Shown here piece by piece: positions 35,039 through 46,185 of a stretch of 64,000 nt of DNA (position 1 is its first letter; each line of letters opens with the position of its first letter). The notes under the pieces were generated by a model, which made no database searches, was not told where the DNA came from, and saw nothing but the letters and a program-made list of their open reading frames with translations. This DNA is from Budorcas taxicolor (Eukaryota; Chordata; Mammalia; Artiodactyla; Bovidae): NCBI RefSeq assembly GCF_023091745.1, contig NC_068912.1, forward strand, positions 72,527,067-72,591,066. The letters run 5' to 3'. Position numbers and translations under genes: made by a program.

Positions 35039-35488
35039 TTCAGTTCAGTTGAGTTCAGTCGCTCAGTCGTGTCCGACTCTTTGCGACCCCATGAATCGCA
35101 GCACACCAGGCCTCCCTGTCCATCACCAACTCCCGGAGTTCACTCAGATTCACGTCCACCGAGTCCATGATGCCATCCAGCCATCTCATCCTCTGTCATC
35201 CCCTTCTCCTCTTGCCCCCAATCCCTCCCAGCATCAAAGTCTTTTCCAATGAGTCAACTCTTTGCATGAGGTGGCCAAAGTACTGGAGCTTCAGCTTTAG
35301 CATCATTCCTTCCAAAGAAATCCCAGGGCTGATCTCCTTCAGAATGGACTGATTGGACCTCCTTACAGTCCAAGGGACTCTCAAGAGTCTTCTCCAACAC
35401 CACAGTTCAAAAGCATCAATTCTTCGGCGCTCAGCCTTCTTCACAGTCCAAATCTCACATCCATACATGACCACAGGAAAAACCATAG
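35039..35488 (-). mobile_element. BovB LINE 3' end, young-looking
   Basis: Antisense BovB 3' 450 bases. The reading frame 35196-35504 is open through FELWCWRRLLRVPWTVRRS and SLEKTLMLGGIGGKRRRG. CpGs are retained, suggesting a recent insertion. It is 5'-truncated at aaaccatag. Confidence 0.95.
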
Positions 35489-36978
35489 ATGAAGGAAAAT
35501 TCACATTTTCTCTTTATTCATTTGCAGGAAAATTTAACTATAAGTGAATTTTTCTCAAAATTTTCTTCATCCACATCATACCTTCAGAAATATCTATAAA
35601 AAGTACTGTGCATGGCTGTTCATCACAATTTTATGTGTTCTAATATGGTTAAGTAAAATATGGAATGTTCACACTTTGAAATGTCTCCACTATATTCACT
35701 GTATTTAACAGGTATTTAAGTATGCAATAGGAAAATACACTATAGGAATAAATCAATTCATAAAGATGACATGGATATATTTATTGACATGGGAATAGGA
35801 CCACAGTATTTTGTATTGTAAGTGAAAAATCTTCAAAGCAATACATATGTAAATTATTATTCCTTTTCTCTAAAAAACCATATATGCTAGAAAATATATT
35901 TGAAAACAACACATACAAAATCACTAACAATGATTATTTTTACATGTGGTACTATTAAAAGCATTTTTATATTCACCTATTTGGTGTGAATTTTCAGCAA
36001 TAAAAGATATGTTTTGTTTTGCTTTTTTTCAAAGACCTTGAGCAAATGAACCTACTATTATGGGGGGGGGGGGGTGAATAATTAACTTCCTAGGTCATTT
36101 TTATGATATATTTGTTAGTATCTTCTTTTTCTATGATGAAATAAAACATAAACAAAAATGTACTATTACCTCTGCAATTCATTGAGAATAATCTGCATCC
36201 ATTAAAGTTTTGAGTTGGAGTTTATATGATAATGAGTAGTTGTATTACTATGTCCTGTCTTACTGTTGTTAAAAGACTAGTTCCTCTATGGGGTTGAATT
36301 CTTGTTAGAAATATGGAGGTTAATATCATTGTAATTAATCATTTTCGATAGAGTTAAAAATAGGTATAAAAAAACTAACCCAGTACTGATTTTCTTTGAT
36401 GCTGTGATCCTATATCTGCCTGAGATTATTTTCATAAAATTTATAAAAAACTAATTTAAAAATACTTATTATAGTAAGAGTCAATAAACTGTCACATTTT
36501 TGTATGAAGTCATGCAGAATGTTATACTAACATTTCAAAATTAATGGACTTTCAGCAGTCTTATTATGGACAGTTCTAAAGCAAAGCTGTCATATTAAGT
36601 ATCATTGGCAAATCATTTAAAAAGTGTATTTAGAAGCTTTACAGCAATGCATCTCCCTGTATCAAATGACTTTCAAAGTGATGAGCTGAATTGTTACTAG
36701 CTAATGATAACTGTTAGCAAGAAATAGTTTTTCTTCATAAACTCATTTTTTATTGAGATTTCCACACAGTTTTCTACCTTATGGAATGACTAAGGATTGG
36801 AGTGTACATATCTGTTTTCTCCAGTCACTACTTTTTTTTTTTAAGAAGTAACAGGGGCTGATCCAAGCTTGCAAACTATTAGGCCACATTTTTAATGGGC
36901 AGACCAGGCTTCTCTAGTGCCCTGTAGTCAAGGTTACCTCCTCTCTCACTGTCTTCCCATTACCCATTAAAATAAGCT
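35489..36978. other. AT-rich unique DNA with a poly(G) run
   Basis: No gene or repeat family. Contains a 13-G run at 36062-36074. Confidence 0.45.
36062..36074 (+). repeat. Poly(G) run, 13 bases
   Basis: Thirteen consecutive G between ttat and tgaat. Confidence 0.9.
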
Positions 36979-36989
36979 AAGCTTCTAAC

Positions 36990-37429
36990 TTTCCAGTAGT
37001 CATGTATGGATGTGAGAGTTGGACTGTGAAGAAGGCTGAGCGCCGAAGAATTGATGCCTTTGAACTGTGGTGTTGGAGAAGACTCTTGAGAGTCCCTTGG
37101 ACTGCCAGGAGATCCAACCAGTCCATTCTGAAGGAGATAAGCTCTGGGATTTCTTTGGAAGGAATGATGCTACAGCTGAAACTCCAGTACTTTGGCCACC
37201 TCATGCAAAGAGTTGACTCATTGGAAAAGACTTTGATGCTGGGAGGGATTGGGGGCAGGAGGAGAAGGGGACGACAGAGGATGAGACGGCTGGATGGCAT
37301 CATGGACTCCGTGGACGTGAGTCTGAGTGAACTCCGGGAGTTGGTGATGGACAGGGAGGCCTGGTGTGCTGCGATTCATGGGGTCGCAAAGAGTCGGACA
37401 CGCCTGAGCGAATGAACTGAACTGAACTG
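36990..37429 (+). mobile_element. BovB LINE 3' end, young, with perfect TSD
   Basis: 5'-truncated plus-strand copy. The 137-codon frame (37002-37415) is open from MYGCESWTVKKAERRRIDAF to the ORF end (HGVAKSRTRLSE). Flanks aagcttctaac at 36979-36989 and 37430-37440 are perfect. It is the sequence-wise closest partner of the 35039-35488 copy, in opposite orientation. Confidence 0.96.
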
Positions 37430-37440
37430 AAGCTTCTAAC

Positions 37441-39489
37441 AACCGTTCTTAAGCTGTTTAGGCTCAAGGGAACATATGATTGCACAGATCTCAAGGTTTA
37501 AATCAGGGAAGCCAAAGTTCTGAGTGGAGTCCAGCCTTTACCCAATAGCTTTTTTTTTTCTTTTCAGGTGTACTAGACAGGCCCCCCCATTCTCTCTGAA
37601 GACATTATCACTCTCCTCATGTCTCCTTCATTCCTAGCTCACCAACATGCAGAAGATGTTTCCACTGTCTGCATAGTCCTCACCTAGGTATTCACATTCT
37701 TTACTTTTCTGTTCAGGAGATAACACAGAGGCTCTCTTTGCCTGATTTCCATGAGAGTTGCTTCTCTGTCCAATCACACTCTATTCTTTTTAATCTGCTC
37801 TGTTACTTTTTCATAAAATTTATCATATCTGATTTTTAAAACAATGTTATATCCATAATTATAACAATATTATTTTAATATTTTGATTATTTTGATTTAT
37901 TAAATGAAATGAAAACTAATTTCATTTAATAAAATAAATTATTTATAATAATAAATATTAATTTATTCATCAAGCATTATTAAATATTCATTTAATACAC
38001 TTAATTAAAATTAACTGATTTAATTTATTAAAATTTAATTTTATAAAACAATATTATATGAATAGTTTATTAAATGAAAAGTGAATGAAATAAGTTAATA
38101 AAGGGGCAATGGGTGACTAACCATTAATAAACCAGGTTCATGTTTTTACTCTGGCTTATCTACATCCCCTACTCATAACCCCTAAGAAATTTTTGAAATC
38201 TCAATTCAAAAAGCCATAAAGGGAATATAAATCACACATCAGATAGGATAATAAACACACTGCAAGCCTGGGTTAAGTAATAGTTTCCTAACAAAAGTTC
38301 CTTCTGTAAAGAACTCTATTGCCTGAGGGAGGTAAGACTGAAATTATTAGCATAAACAATAGGTGTTCTTGTATCAATATTTAGAAGTCAAAGACTTCAT
38401 ATCTCTTATCTGCCTATCTCTTTATAACTTGAAGATGCTAAAATACATATGTCTATTTCAAGAATCAGAGTATGAGAGAAAAGAACGTGTCTCCTTTAGC
38501 AAGCAAATAGTGTTTCTTAGTGGGGAAGACAGGAGGCCAACATTAAAAAAAAAAAAAAGAAACATTAAAATAAAAAGCATAGCTGGGTTGGTTTGAAAAA
38601 GAATAGAAACAGCAATACGTAATGGGATAAAAAGGCCCATCTCTGAATTTCCAGTGAAGCAGTAGTGTCTCAAATGCCATGGCTTTTTACAAATATAAAA
38701 GCATTTTGTGAAAATGAAAATTTTAACTGCAGATTTTTCCCAAATGGGCAGAAGTTAAAAGAGGTTTTCCACAGACATTGCCCAAAATGATGCGCCTACT
38801 GGTAGGGCTAAAACTTTCCCTTTTATGTATTATTTTCTCTTCCCCTCCCCATATAACTCTATCTATTCCTGAAATATAAAAACAATACTGATCTAGCTTG
38901 GAAATATAATTTGCTTAGAGAAAGCAACTGTATTGGGGATAATAGATGTCAAAATTGAAATTTTTATTGTGTCTTCTAATGTTGTTTGGTTGAAGAACTT
39001 GATTGGATGTTCTTATTTGTGCTCTTCCTCTAAAATTTAGAAACATGAGTAATTTAGGGTTGAAGTAATTCAAATTTGAAAACTGCTAAGGAGACTCCTT
39101 CATTCTATTGGATACAATAAGGCTTAACCTTTTGTCTTGGGAACAAAACTTCACACTTGTGCCTGCAGGAGGATTAACATTAGGCTACTTTTATGCATAT
39201 TCATTCAGTAATTCATTCTTTCAGAAAAGTAGGTTCAAAACTAGCAAAGTAAAACGAAACAGGCTATTATAGCATACAATCAAGATTTGAACATGTGACC
39301 TGTGGCTACAGGACAAGACCAGTTTCCCACAGAACTTCACTGTGGGAAAATGCCTCTTTACTAGTCTTCCATTATCAATGGACAAAGCTAACCAAAACAT
39401 ACATTAAAGGTAATCTGAATTTGACACATTCATATACTCTGACATCTACCAAAATTTCTATTGACCTGGAAGGAATAACAGCTAAAGGA
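37441..39489. other. Unique DNA, very AT-rich in the middle
   Basis: No gene recognised. 37840-38080 is low-complexity A/T (attaaat-type words). A 77-codon plus frame at 38363-38596 has no known domain. Confidence 0.45.
37840..38080. repeat. AT-rich low-complexity region
   Basis: More than 85% A/T by eye, with recurrent tttaataaa / attaaatg words. Confidence 0.75.
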
Positions 39490-39972
39490 GGTTTCCTATA
39501 GTTGCTGAAACAAGTGCCACAAATGTCTTGGCTTAGCACAACACGGATTTACTGTTTCCTTCTCTATATTTCAGAAATCCACAATGAGTCTCTCTACCCT
39601 AAAATCAAAGTGTCAGAAAGGCCACATTCTTATTTGGAGGCCCTAGGGGAAAGTAAAATTTTGTTCCTTTCCAGCTTCTAGAATATACCTGCACTCCATG
39701 GTCCATGCACCCCTTCTGCCATCTTCAAAGCCAAGATAAAGGCTCATCCAGCCTTTATCTCACTCACTCTGACATTCTCCATAGTTTCATTTCTCTCTGA
39801 ATTCCTCTTATTACATTGGACCCACCTGGATAATACAGGATTATCTCTCAAAAGTCAGCTGATTAGCATCTTGATTCCACCTGCAATCTTAATTCTGCTT
39901 TGCCACATAATCACATGTCCCAGGAATCAGACTGTAGACAACGTGGGAAGGAGGGTACTCTATTCTGCTAAC
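39490..39972 (+). repeat. Old mammalian interspersed repeat, family unresolved
   Basis: In order: ctatagttgctgaaacaagt, caacacggatttactgtttc, cttctgccatcttcaaagcc, tacattggacccacctggat, gtcagctgattagcatcttg and gggtactctattctgctaac. This is a recognisable common eutherian repeat (MaLR-like LTR or old L1 3'-end class). It ends exactly where the retroviral 5' LTR begins. Confidence 0.6.
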
Positions 39973-40260
39973 AGTCTCCAGCAAAGCCCATTAACAATTT
40001 CCAGGAAATCAAAATAGAATCTGGGCAATAAAGTCTGACTTTTTTTTTTTCCACTTTGTGCTTCATCTAGTTTTACTTGCTTGTAGGATACAGAGGCCTT
40101 GCACCCCACACTTTAGACTAGAGTTCCTTGTGCAAAACCACTGCACCTGACACCTAGGTCTGCCTGCCACATAATGCATGTGCCCAGCACAGTGATCTGG
40201 AGTGCTGTAAGCAGCACAGCTGAGCAGACCCATGAAAACTCCATAAAGCACCTCTGTCCA
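39973..40260 (+). mobile_element. 5' LTR remnant of an endogenous retrovirus
   Basis: It aligns with the LTR at 42649-43198: shared order ccagcaaag, aacaat, aaaatagaa/aaaacagaa, a T-run, then tttgtgcttcatctag, and later an agctgg/tctggag ... acagctg stretch. It starts at the same point as the 3' LTR. About 100 bases are deleted inside, and the R/U5 part is missing. Confidence 0.65.
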
Positions 40261-40460
40261 TGGCCTTCGGAGTACCTTATGGAATTCCTTGTGCTTTTAG
40301 CTGTTGCAAGTCCAAAACCTCCTTCCTTTCACCCGAAAAGGGAGAAAGAGAAGATATCGGCCTCAGACAGCTTTGCCAGCCCCTAATGAACCAAGCTGAT
40401 CAGGAACAAACGTGGCCAAGCTTCTCTGGCCCAGACATAGTATCTTCGAGACTCCTATGT

Positions 40461-40710
40461 CCCCACTCCAGTACTCTTGCCTGGAAAATCCCATGGACGG
40501 AGGAGCCTGGTGGGCTGCAGTCCATGGGGTTGTGACTGAGCGACTTCACTTTCACTTTTCATTTTCCTGTGTTGGAGAAGGAAATGGCAACCCACTCCAG
40601 TGATCTTGCCTGGAGAATCCCAGGGACGGCGGAGCCTGGTGGGCTGCCGTCTATGGGGTCGCACAGAGTCAGACACGACTGAAGCCACTTAGCAGCAGCA
40701 GCAGCAGCAG
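40461..40710 (+). mobile_element. BovA2 SINE in the retrovirus, with TSD
   Basis: Two monomers and a tail of six AGC units. Flanks actcctatgt at 40451-40460 and 40711-40720 are perfect. About 30 bases of monomer 1's beginning are missing (starts ccccactccagtactctt). Confidence 0.95.
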
Positions 40711-41029
40711 ACTCCTATGTGATATTCTGACTGAGGAGAGATTAACTATCTCAAGCACAGATGGTACCAATTCAAGGGGACACCCAGTTATATCCAGCTA
40801 TATCTTTTAGTCTTTCAAGGAATCCATTAACAGTTTGCTACTAGTTCCAAATTTCCTGAGCTAGAAATCTTATTCGGATATTCCCCAATCTATACAAAGA
40901 AAGAATTAGACAAAGTCGAAAATGGAGCTTCAACAGAGATGTAGAAGGCCATGTGTGGGGCTAGTTAATAATCACAGGCAATAATACTCCTTCCCCCAAA
41001 CTGCAGCTTGTCAAGCCATCAGGGAGGGT

Positions 41030-41480
41030 CGTCAAGGAGCTCACTACAGGTGGGAAGCCTTATTTATACAATTGGTTAGTTGAGGTCATGATAACTTCTG
41101 ATATGAAAAGTATAATCAGTTGGATAGTTGAGACCTGCTCCATCTGAACAACCCCAACACCAGCCTCCCCAGAGGCCACCCAGAGAAGGCCCATTCAGAT
41201 CAGAGGGCCATATCCTGTCCAAGACTGGCAGATTAATGTCCCCTTCCTGTCAAAAGTACCAGGCAATTTCAGGTATCACTTAGTGCTAGTAGACACATTT
41301 TCTAGGCGGATAGGATCATTCCCTGCTAGAACTGAAACAGCAGCTGAAGTGGCTAAAGCATTACTAAAAGAAATAATCTGCAGGTTTGGGCTCCCAGGAT
41401 CCCTGCAAAGTAATAAGGATCCAGCATTTGTGTCTCAAGTAACCAAGGGGATAATGAGTGCCCTGGACAGAAAATGAACA
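41030..41480 (+). pseudogene. Retroviral pol remnant: integrase domain
   Basis: Integrase joins proviral DNA to the host chromosome. Upstream, an H-Y containing stretch near 41035-41070 (GAHYRWEAL) resembles the zinc-binding N-terminus. The catalytic core follows in a partly open frame (41283-41477, 65 codons): HLVLVDTFSRR, then EVAKALLKEIICRFGLPGSL. Positions expected to hold the first two catalytic acidic residues read asparagine in this copy (WQINV; QSNKDP), and a stop follows at 41475. Frame breaks and a stop lie before 41283. Similarity is to class I / gammaretrovirus-like pol; the call rests on family knowledge, not a search. Confidence 0.75.
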
Positions 41481-42300
41481 TTTCATTCAGCCTGGAAACT
41501 CCATTCTTTGAGGGGAGGAAGAGAAATTCAATTAGACCTTAATCATGCTATCTCAGGAAACTCAAGAAAGTTGGATTTAAACTCTTTCTATTGTCCTGTT
41601 CCACAGTATTCATCCCCAAAGAGTAAGTTAAAATGCATTTGGACATGAATATGGCAGACCCGTTCCCACACCCAAGAGAAGGAACACCGTAATCCCTTTA
41701 AAATGGAATAGCTCAAGTATGTTTTCTACATAGGAAAAACCATGAAAGCAGGCCCTCCACCCCTTTCAGGCAGGAGACTGGATAAATTTGAAAACCTAGG
41801 AAATCCATAGCCCTCAAGAACAGCTCACTCCTAAAGTGGATCAGACCCCATTTGGTAATCTTATCCACCCACTGTGCTCTGAAGTTGCATGGCTCACTCC
41901 ATGGGCACATTACACTTGAGTGAACAGGCCTCTGAGCCCAAATATCTGAACAGAAAAACTGGGGCAACAGACCCCCTTGACTACTCCTGTGAACCCCATT
42001 TTGACCTGAAGCTTCTCTTGTGGAAAACAACAAAAGTGAGACCAAGGAGATTCAAGCCTCAACATCAGGTCACACTTTTGCCTACAGCCAAAAGACCTGG
42101 ATACCTTCATTTTCAGGAAAAAGCTGACATGTAACCGTTATTCTCTACTAATATTTGAGCCGTGCATCTTTAATTGTCTGCTATCCTTTGTCTCCAAAAG
42201 GTTAGACAAATGTTTTTTGCTCAGGGCAAACAGTCAGGGCTAAGGCCCGAGGACAATCAAATACATCTAAATGCAGCTGGGGAGAATTAACTGCTCCTCT
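41481..42300 (+). other. Unassigned internal retroviral sequence
   Basis: Between the integrase remnant and a SINE. Short open frames (for example 41889-42134 plus) show no recognisable env or pol motif. Presumably degraded proviral sequence by position. Confidence 0.4.
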
Positions 42301-42312
42301 CCCTGGGTTATG

Positions 42313-42536
42313 CATGCATACGTGCTAAGTTGCTCAGTAGTGTCTGACTCTTTGTGATCCCATGGATCCTAGCCCACTAGACTTTGCTGTCCATCGGATT
42401 CTCCAGGCAAGAATGCTGGAGTGGGTTGCCATACCCTCTGCCAGGGGATCGTCCTGATCCAGGGAACGAACCTGCATCTCTTATGCCTCCTGCAATGGCA
42501 GACAGGTTCATTACACTAGGACCACCTGGGAAGCCC
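42313..42536 (-). mobile_element. Bov-tA SINE in the retrovirus, with TSD
   Basis: Antisense full-length copy. Perfect ccctgggttatg repeats at 42301-42312 and 42537-42548. Confidence 0.96.
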
Positions 42537-42648
42537 CCCTGGGTTATGATGATGCCTAAAATAAGCAGAACGTAGTTACAAAATGTCAACCTTTGCCAGA
42601 TAGTGCCTCTCAAGAATGAGGAGCAGGGCAAACAACAGAAGAAAGATT

Positions 42649-43198
42649 TGTCACCAGCAAAGACCCTTAACAATACTCCGGAAAATAAAAACAGAACCTG
42701 CGGTAGTAAAAGAAAATCTAACTTTTTTTTTTCTCTCCTTTCCTTTGTGCTTCATCTAGCTTCATTTGCTCTTAAGGTGCCAAGTGCAGAGTCTGTGCTC
42801 CCAGCATTTCAAACCAGAGTTTCCAGTGTGAAGTGGCTGCACATGGCACGTCAGCTCCAAGGGCTGTGTTCTCAATCGTGGTCCCCACACTGTGACCCAA
42901 GATGGACGTGATGGGTCATGTGAAGACGTGCCTAGCCGGTACTATGATTTTGAGAGCTGGAGCAGGCTCACTGAGTGACACAGCTGTGGCAGACTGGCGA
43001 GAACTCTATCCTCCCTACAAATAAAATCCTTATAAAACAGATCTACTGAGGGCTTTTCAGGGAGGTCTTGCACTCTGGAGCTCTAGTTCGTACCTCTCCT
43101 TTCTTTAATTGAAGAACAAACTTTACTTCCCTTCTGAATCAAACTCAGTCTCCTTCTGCAGGCTCAAATGACACTGGGCAGGAGGATCCTTGTAACAC
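42649..43198 (+). mobile_element. 3' LTR of the endogenous retrovirus
   Basis: Begins TGTCACCAGC after a purine-rich tract and ends near TTGTAACACA, giving TGT...ACA termini of about 550 bases. A polyadenylation signal AATAAA lies at 43020-43025. Downstream, a U5-like part (aaactttacttcccttctga) follows. The 5' part matches 39973-40260. Confidence 0.7.
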
Positions 43199-43249
43199 AA
43201 TCCCAGGAAGGCATATTAGGGGGTATTTTCATATCTACAGATAAGACCA

Positions 43250-43697
43250 GTAGTCATGTATGGAAGACATAGTCATGTATGGATGTGAGAGTTGGACTTT
43301 AAAGAAAACTGAGCGCCGAAGAATTGATGCTTCTGAACTGTGGTGCTGGAGAAGACACTTGAGAGTTCCTTGGACTGCAAGGAGATCCAACCAGTCCATC
43401 CTAAAGGAGATCAGTCCTATATATATATTGGAAGGACTGGTGCTGAAGCTGAAACTCCAATACTTTGGCCACCAGATGTGAAGAACTGACTCATTTGAAA
43501 AGACTCTGATGCTGGGAAAGATCGAAGGTGGGAGGAGAAGGGGACAACAGAGGATGAGATGTTTGGATGGCATCACCAACTCAATGGACTGAGTTTGAGT
43601 AAACTCTGGGAGTTGGTGATGGTCAGGGAAGCCTGGCGTGCTGTAGTCCATGGGGTCATAAAGAGTTGGATACGATTGCGTGACTGAACTGAATTGA
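43250..43697 (+). mobile_element. BovB LINE 3' end with TSD and rearranged 5' junction
   Basis: Plus-strand BovB 3' 440 bases. agtcatgtatgg occurs twice at its 5' end (43252 and 43270), separated by aagacat, so the 5' junction carries a short duplication. Flanks acagataagacca (43237-43249) and acagatatgacca (43698-43710) form the TSD. The open piece 43260-43481 covers MYGCESWTLKKTERRRIDAS. Confidence 0.95.
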
Positions 43698-43836
43698 ACA
43701 GATATGACCAACTAGATACATCCCTTTCTCTTTGAAGAGATACATATAATGTCCTTAGGAGAGGCTTGAGCAACCTTTGTGATCTAGGCAGGCTTAGGAA
43801 AAAGAAGACTTCTGAGATTACATAATCAGTATTGAG

Positions 43837-44025
43837 GGCAGTGGTAAAGAACCTGCCTGCCAATGTAGGAGACACAAGAGACGGATTCATTCTCTGGGTC
43901 TCGAAGATACCCTGGAGAAGGAAACAGCAACCCACTCCAGTATTCTTGCGTGGAGAATCTCAGAGACAGGAGTCTGGCAGGCTACAATCCATAGGGTCGC
44001 ACAGAGTCAGTTTAGCATGTAGCAG
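43837..44025 (+). mobile_element. Bov-tA SINE, head-truncated, with TSD
   Basis: Lacks the first 20 or so bases of the tRNA head (starts ggcagtggtaaagaacct). Flanks tcagtattgag (43826-43836) and tcagtactgag (44026-44036). Confidence 0.93.
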
Positions 44026-44036
44026 TCAGTACTGAG

Positions 44037-44287
44037 TTTTGCTGTGATAAGGTAATATGTAAATATCCCTTTGATATTCTGAGTTAACCAAAGTATAAAG
44101 ATTTACACAGACTTCTGTATATTTATCTAATATATTCTTAAGCTTGATGTCAGTATTCTACATTATAATTTAGCAAAAGAGCCAAAAAGGTAAGTAAATA
44201 ATAATGCTACAGCACCAGCTGTTTGTAAAAATGCAAAGGTGCTAAGTGTCTGGAGCATTTAAATGATAAGGTTCTATTTGATTGGTA
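44037..44287. other. Unique DNA between repeats
   Basis: Nothing recognised. Confidence 0.45.
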
Positions 44288-44298
44288 GGCTCAGCATT

Positions 44299-45126
44299 CA
44301 GTTCAGTTCAGTTCAGTCACTCAGTCACATCCAACTCTTTGTGACCCCATGAACTGTAGCACACCAGGCTTCCCTGTCCATCACCAACTCCCAGAGCTTA
44401 TTCAAACTCATGTCCATTGAGTCGGTGATGCCATCCAAACATCTCATCCTCTGTCATCCCCTTCTCCTTCTGCCTTCAATCTTTCCCAGCATCAGGGTCT
44501 TTTCAAATGAGTCAGTTCTTCACATCTGGTGGCCAAAGTATTGGAGTTTCAGTTTCAGCATCAGTCCTTCCAATGAATATTAAGGACTGATCTCCTTTAG
44601 GATGGACTGTTTGGATCTCATTGCAGTTCAAGGGCCTCTAAAGAGTCTTCTCCAATACCACAGTTCAAAAGCATCAATTCTTCAGTGCTTAGCCTTCTTC
44701 ACAGTCCAACTCTCACATCCATACACGACTACTGGACAAACCATAGCTTTGACTAGACAAATCTTTGTTGGCAAAGTAATGTCTCTGCTTTTTAATATGC
44801 TATCTAGGTTGGTCATAGCTTTTTTCCAAAGAGCCAGTGTCTTTTAATTTCCTGGCTGCAGTCACCATCTGCAGTAATTTTGGAGTCCAAGAAAATAAAG
44901 TCTGTCACTGTTTTCATTGTTTCCCCATCTATTTGCCATAAAGTGATGGGACTGGATGCCATGATCTTTGTTTTCTGAATGTTGAGTTTTAAGCCAGTTT
45001 TTTCACTCTCCTCTTTCACCTTCATCAAGAGGCTCTTTAGTTCTTCTTTACTTTCTGCCATAAGGGTAGTGTCATCTGCATATCTGAGGTTATTGATATT
45101 TCTCCCAGCAATCTTGCTTCCAGCTT
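44299..45126 (-). mobile_element. BovB LINE, 5'-truncated near RT motif C, with TSD
   Basis: Antisense BovB from its 3' end to just past the motif-C region. The frame 44813-45262 includes HLRYADD-type sequence (NNLRYADDTTLMAE), so YADD is intact here, but the rest of RT is absent. Perfect ggctcagcatt flanks at 44288-44298 and 45127-45137. Confidence 0.96.
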
Positions 45127-45137
45127 GGCTCAGCATT

Positions 45138-46148
45138 GCTAACCTGTATTTTAACACCATATGTAAAATAGATTGAAAGGTTGTTGTTGAATCACAACAC
45201 CGGGATTCTTGGCTCCCGGAGGAGAAGAATTCAATCCGGGGCCAGAGACAAGGCTTGATCACTCAGAGCTTTTGTGTAATAAAGTTTTATTAAAGTATAA
45301 AGGAGATAGAGAAAGCTTCTGACATAGGCATCAGAAAGGGGCAGAAAGAGTGCCCTCCTGCTAGTCTTCAGCTGGATGTTATATGGTCACTAGCAGTCTG
45401 TTAATGAAAGAAAGGAATGTCTTAAAACTCAGAATGGCACCAGGCCCCTCACCCATAAGATGCATTTTGGTATAATCTTGGCACCAAATGGTTCATCCTG
45501 GGCCATAAAATGATTAACTTGAATCTTGAAGAAGGGCAGATCACCACACAAATAGTTTCATTTACATAGATTAGAGGGACAATATCTGAGTATAACATAC
45601 TGGTTTGTCAAGTAGGTTCTGAGCCAAAAGGCGGAACTAACTTGAAGAAAGCGTTTGGGGTAAACGCATAGTACATTAGCATAGCTTAAGATAAACATTT
45701 CCATAAGAAAAAGGCATTGATTATCTCTAGGTTTGAGAATAGTTAACTTCAGGTGAAACCTGGTGTCATTATGGCAACACAGTATTTTAAGAGAAACCTC
45801 CTTTTAAATTTGTATAGAGAAGGAAAAAATATCCCTAGTTTGTTTCCTCCTGCTGCTTAAGAGAGAGAAAAATGTTTGACACTTGCAGGCTATTTCCTCC
45901 GTTTGGAGACCCCTGGCCTTCCTGCCTGTTACCCTTTCAAGATGACCAGCGCAAGTGCAATGCAGGAAGCAGGGCACCGAAAGCCAGTGCTCGGGGACAA
46001 CCCAGAAAGACAAGGAGAGAGGTGTGAGGTGGGGTTTAGGATAGGGAGACGTATGTATACTTGTGACCGACTCATGTTGATGTATGCTAAGAGCCATCAC
46101 AATATTGTAAAGTAATTATTATCCAATTAAAATTAATAAATAAATAAA
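45138..46148 (+). mobile_element. L1 (bovine type) 3' end, split by a solo LTR
   Basis: The 3'UTR pieces 45138-45173 (attttaacaccatatgtaaa, atagat) and 45940-46148 (agatgaccagcgcaagtgca, aatattgtaaagtaattatt, A-rich tail) read continuously once the LTR is set aside. 5'-truncated and non-coding. Confidence 0.82.
45174..45939 (-). mobile_element. Solo LTR with exact 4-bp TSD
   Basis: A 766-base LTR on the minus strand. Its ends are perfect short inverted repeats: tgaaagg (45174-45180) and cctttca (45933-45939). AGAT flanks it on both sides (45170-45173, 45940-45943). A minus-strand AATAAA lies at 45286-45291, with an R/U5-like part towards 45174. No internal retroviral genes are present, so the provirus was reduced by LTR-LTR recombination (established mechanism; inferred here). 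4-bp TSDs are usual for gamma-type elements, but the family is not certain. Confidence 0.88.
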
Positions 46149-46151
46149 GGG

Positions 46152-46185
46152 GCTTATTGCTTAGTCATATCCAACTCTTTGTCAT
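46152..46185 (-). mobile_element. Short BovA/BovB scrap
   Basis: About 30 bases (attgcttagtcatatccaac) of a BovA-type 3' end in antisense, abutting the next BovB. Confidence 0.55.

Larger units (their letters stand above)
39973..43198 (+). mobile_element. Deleted endogenous retrovirus (class I/gamma-like)
   Basis: Two diverged LTRs flank about 2.4 kb of internal sequence that is too short for a provirus (usually 7-9 kb in total). Only an integrase-like part of pol is recognisable (41030-41480). I see no gag, protease or env. A purine-rich tract (42617-42647) directly before the 3' LTR fits a polypurine tract. Two SINEs have inserted into it (40461-40710 and 42313-42536). It is an old, defective relic. 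Confidence 0.7.

Noticed and set aside
41713..42110. 110- and 66-codon minus-strand frames in the retroviral region
   Set aside because: Opposite to the proviral sense strand and without recognisable motifs.
45804..46115. Frames of 98 and 79 codons at the LTR/L1 junction
   Set aside because: They span the LTR edge and L1 3'UTR, and are not conserved coding sequence.
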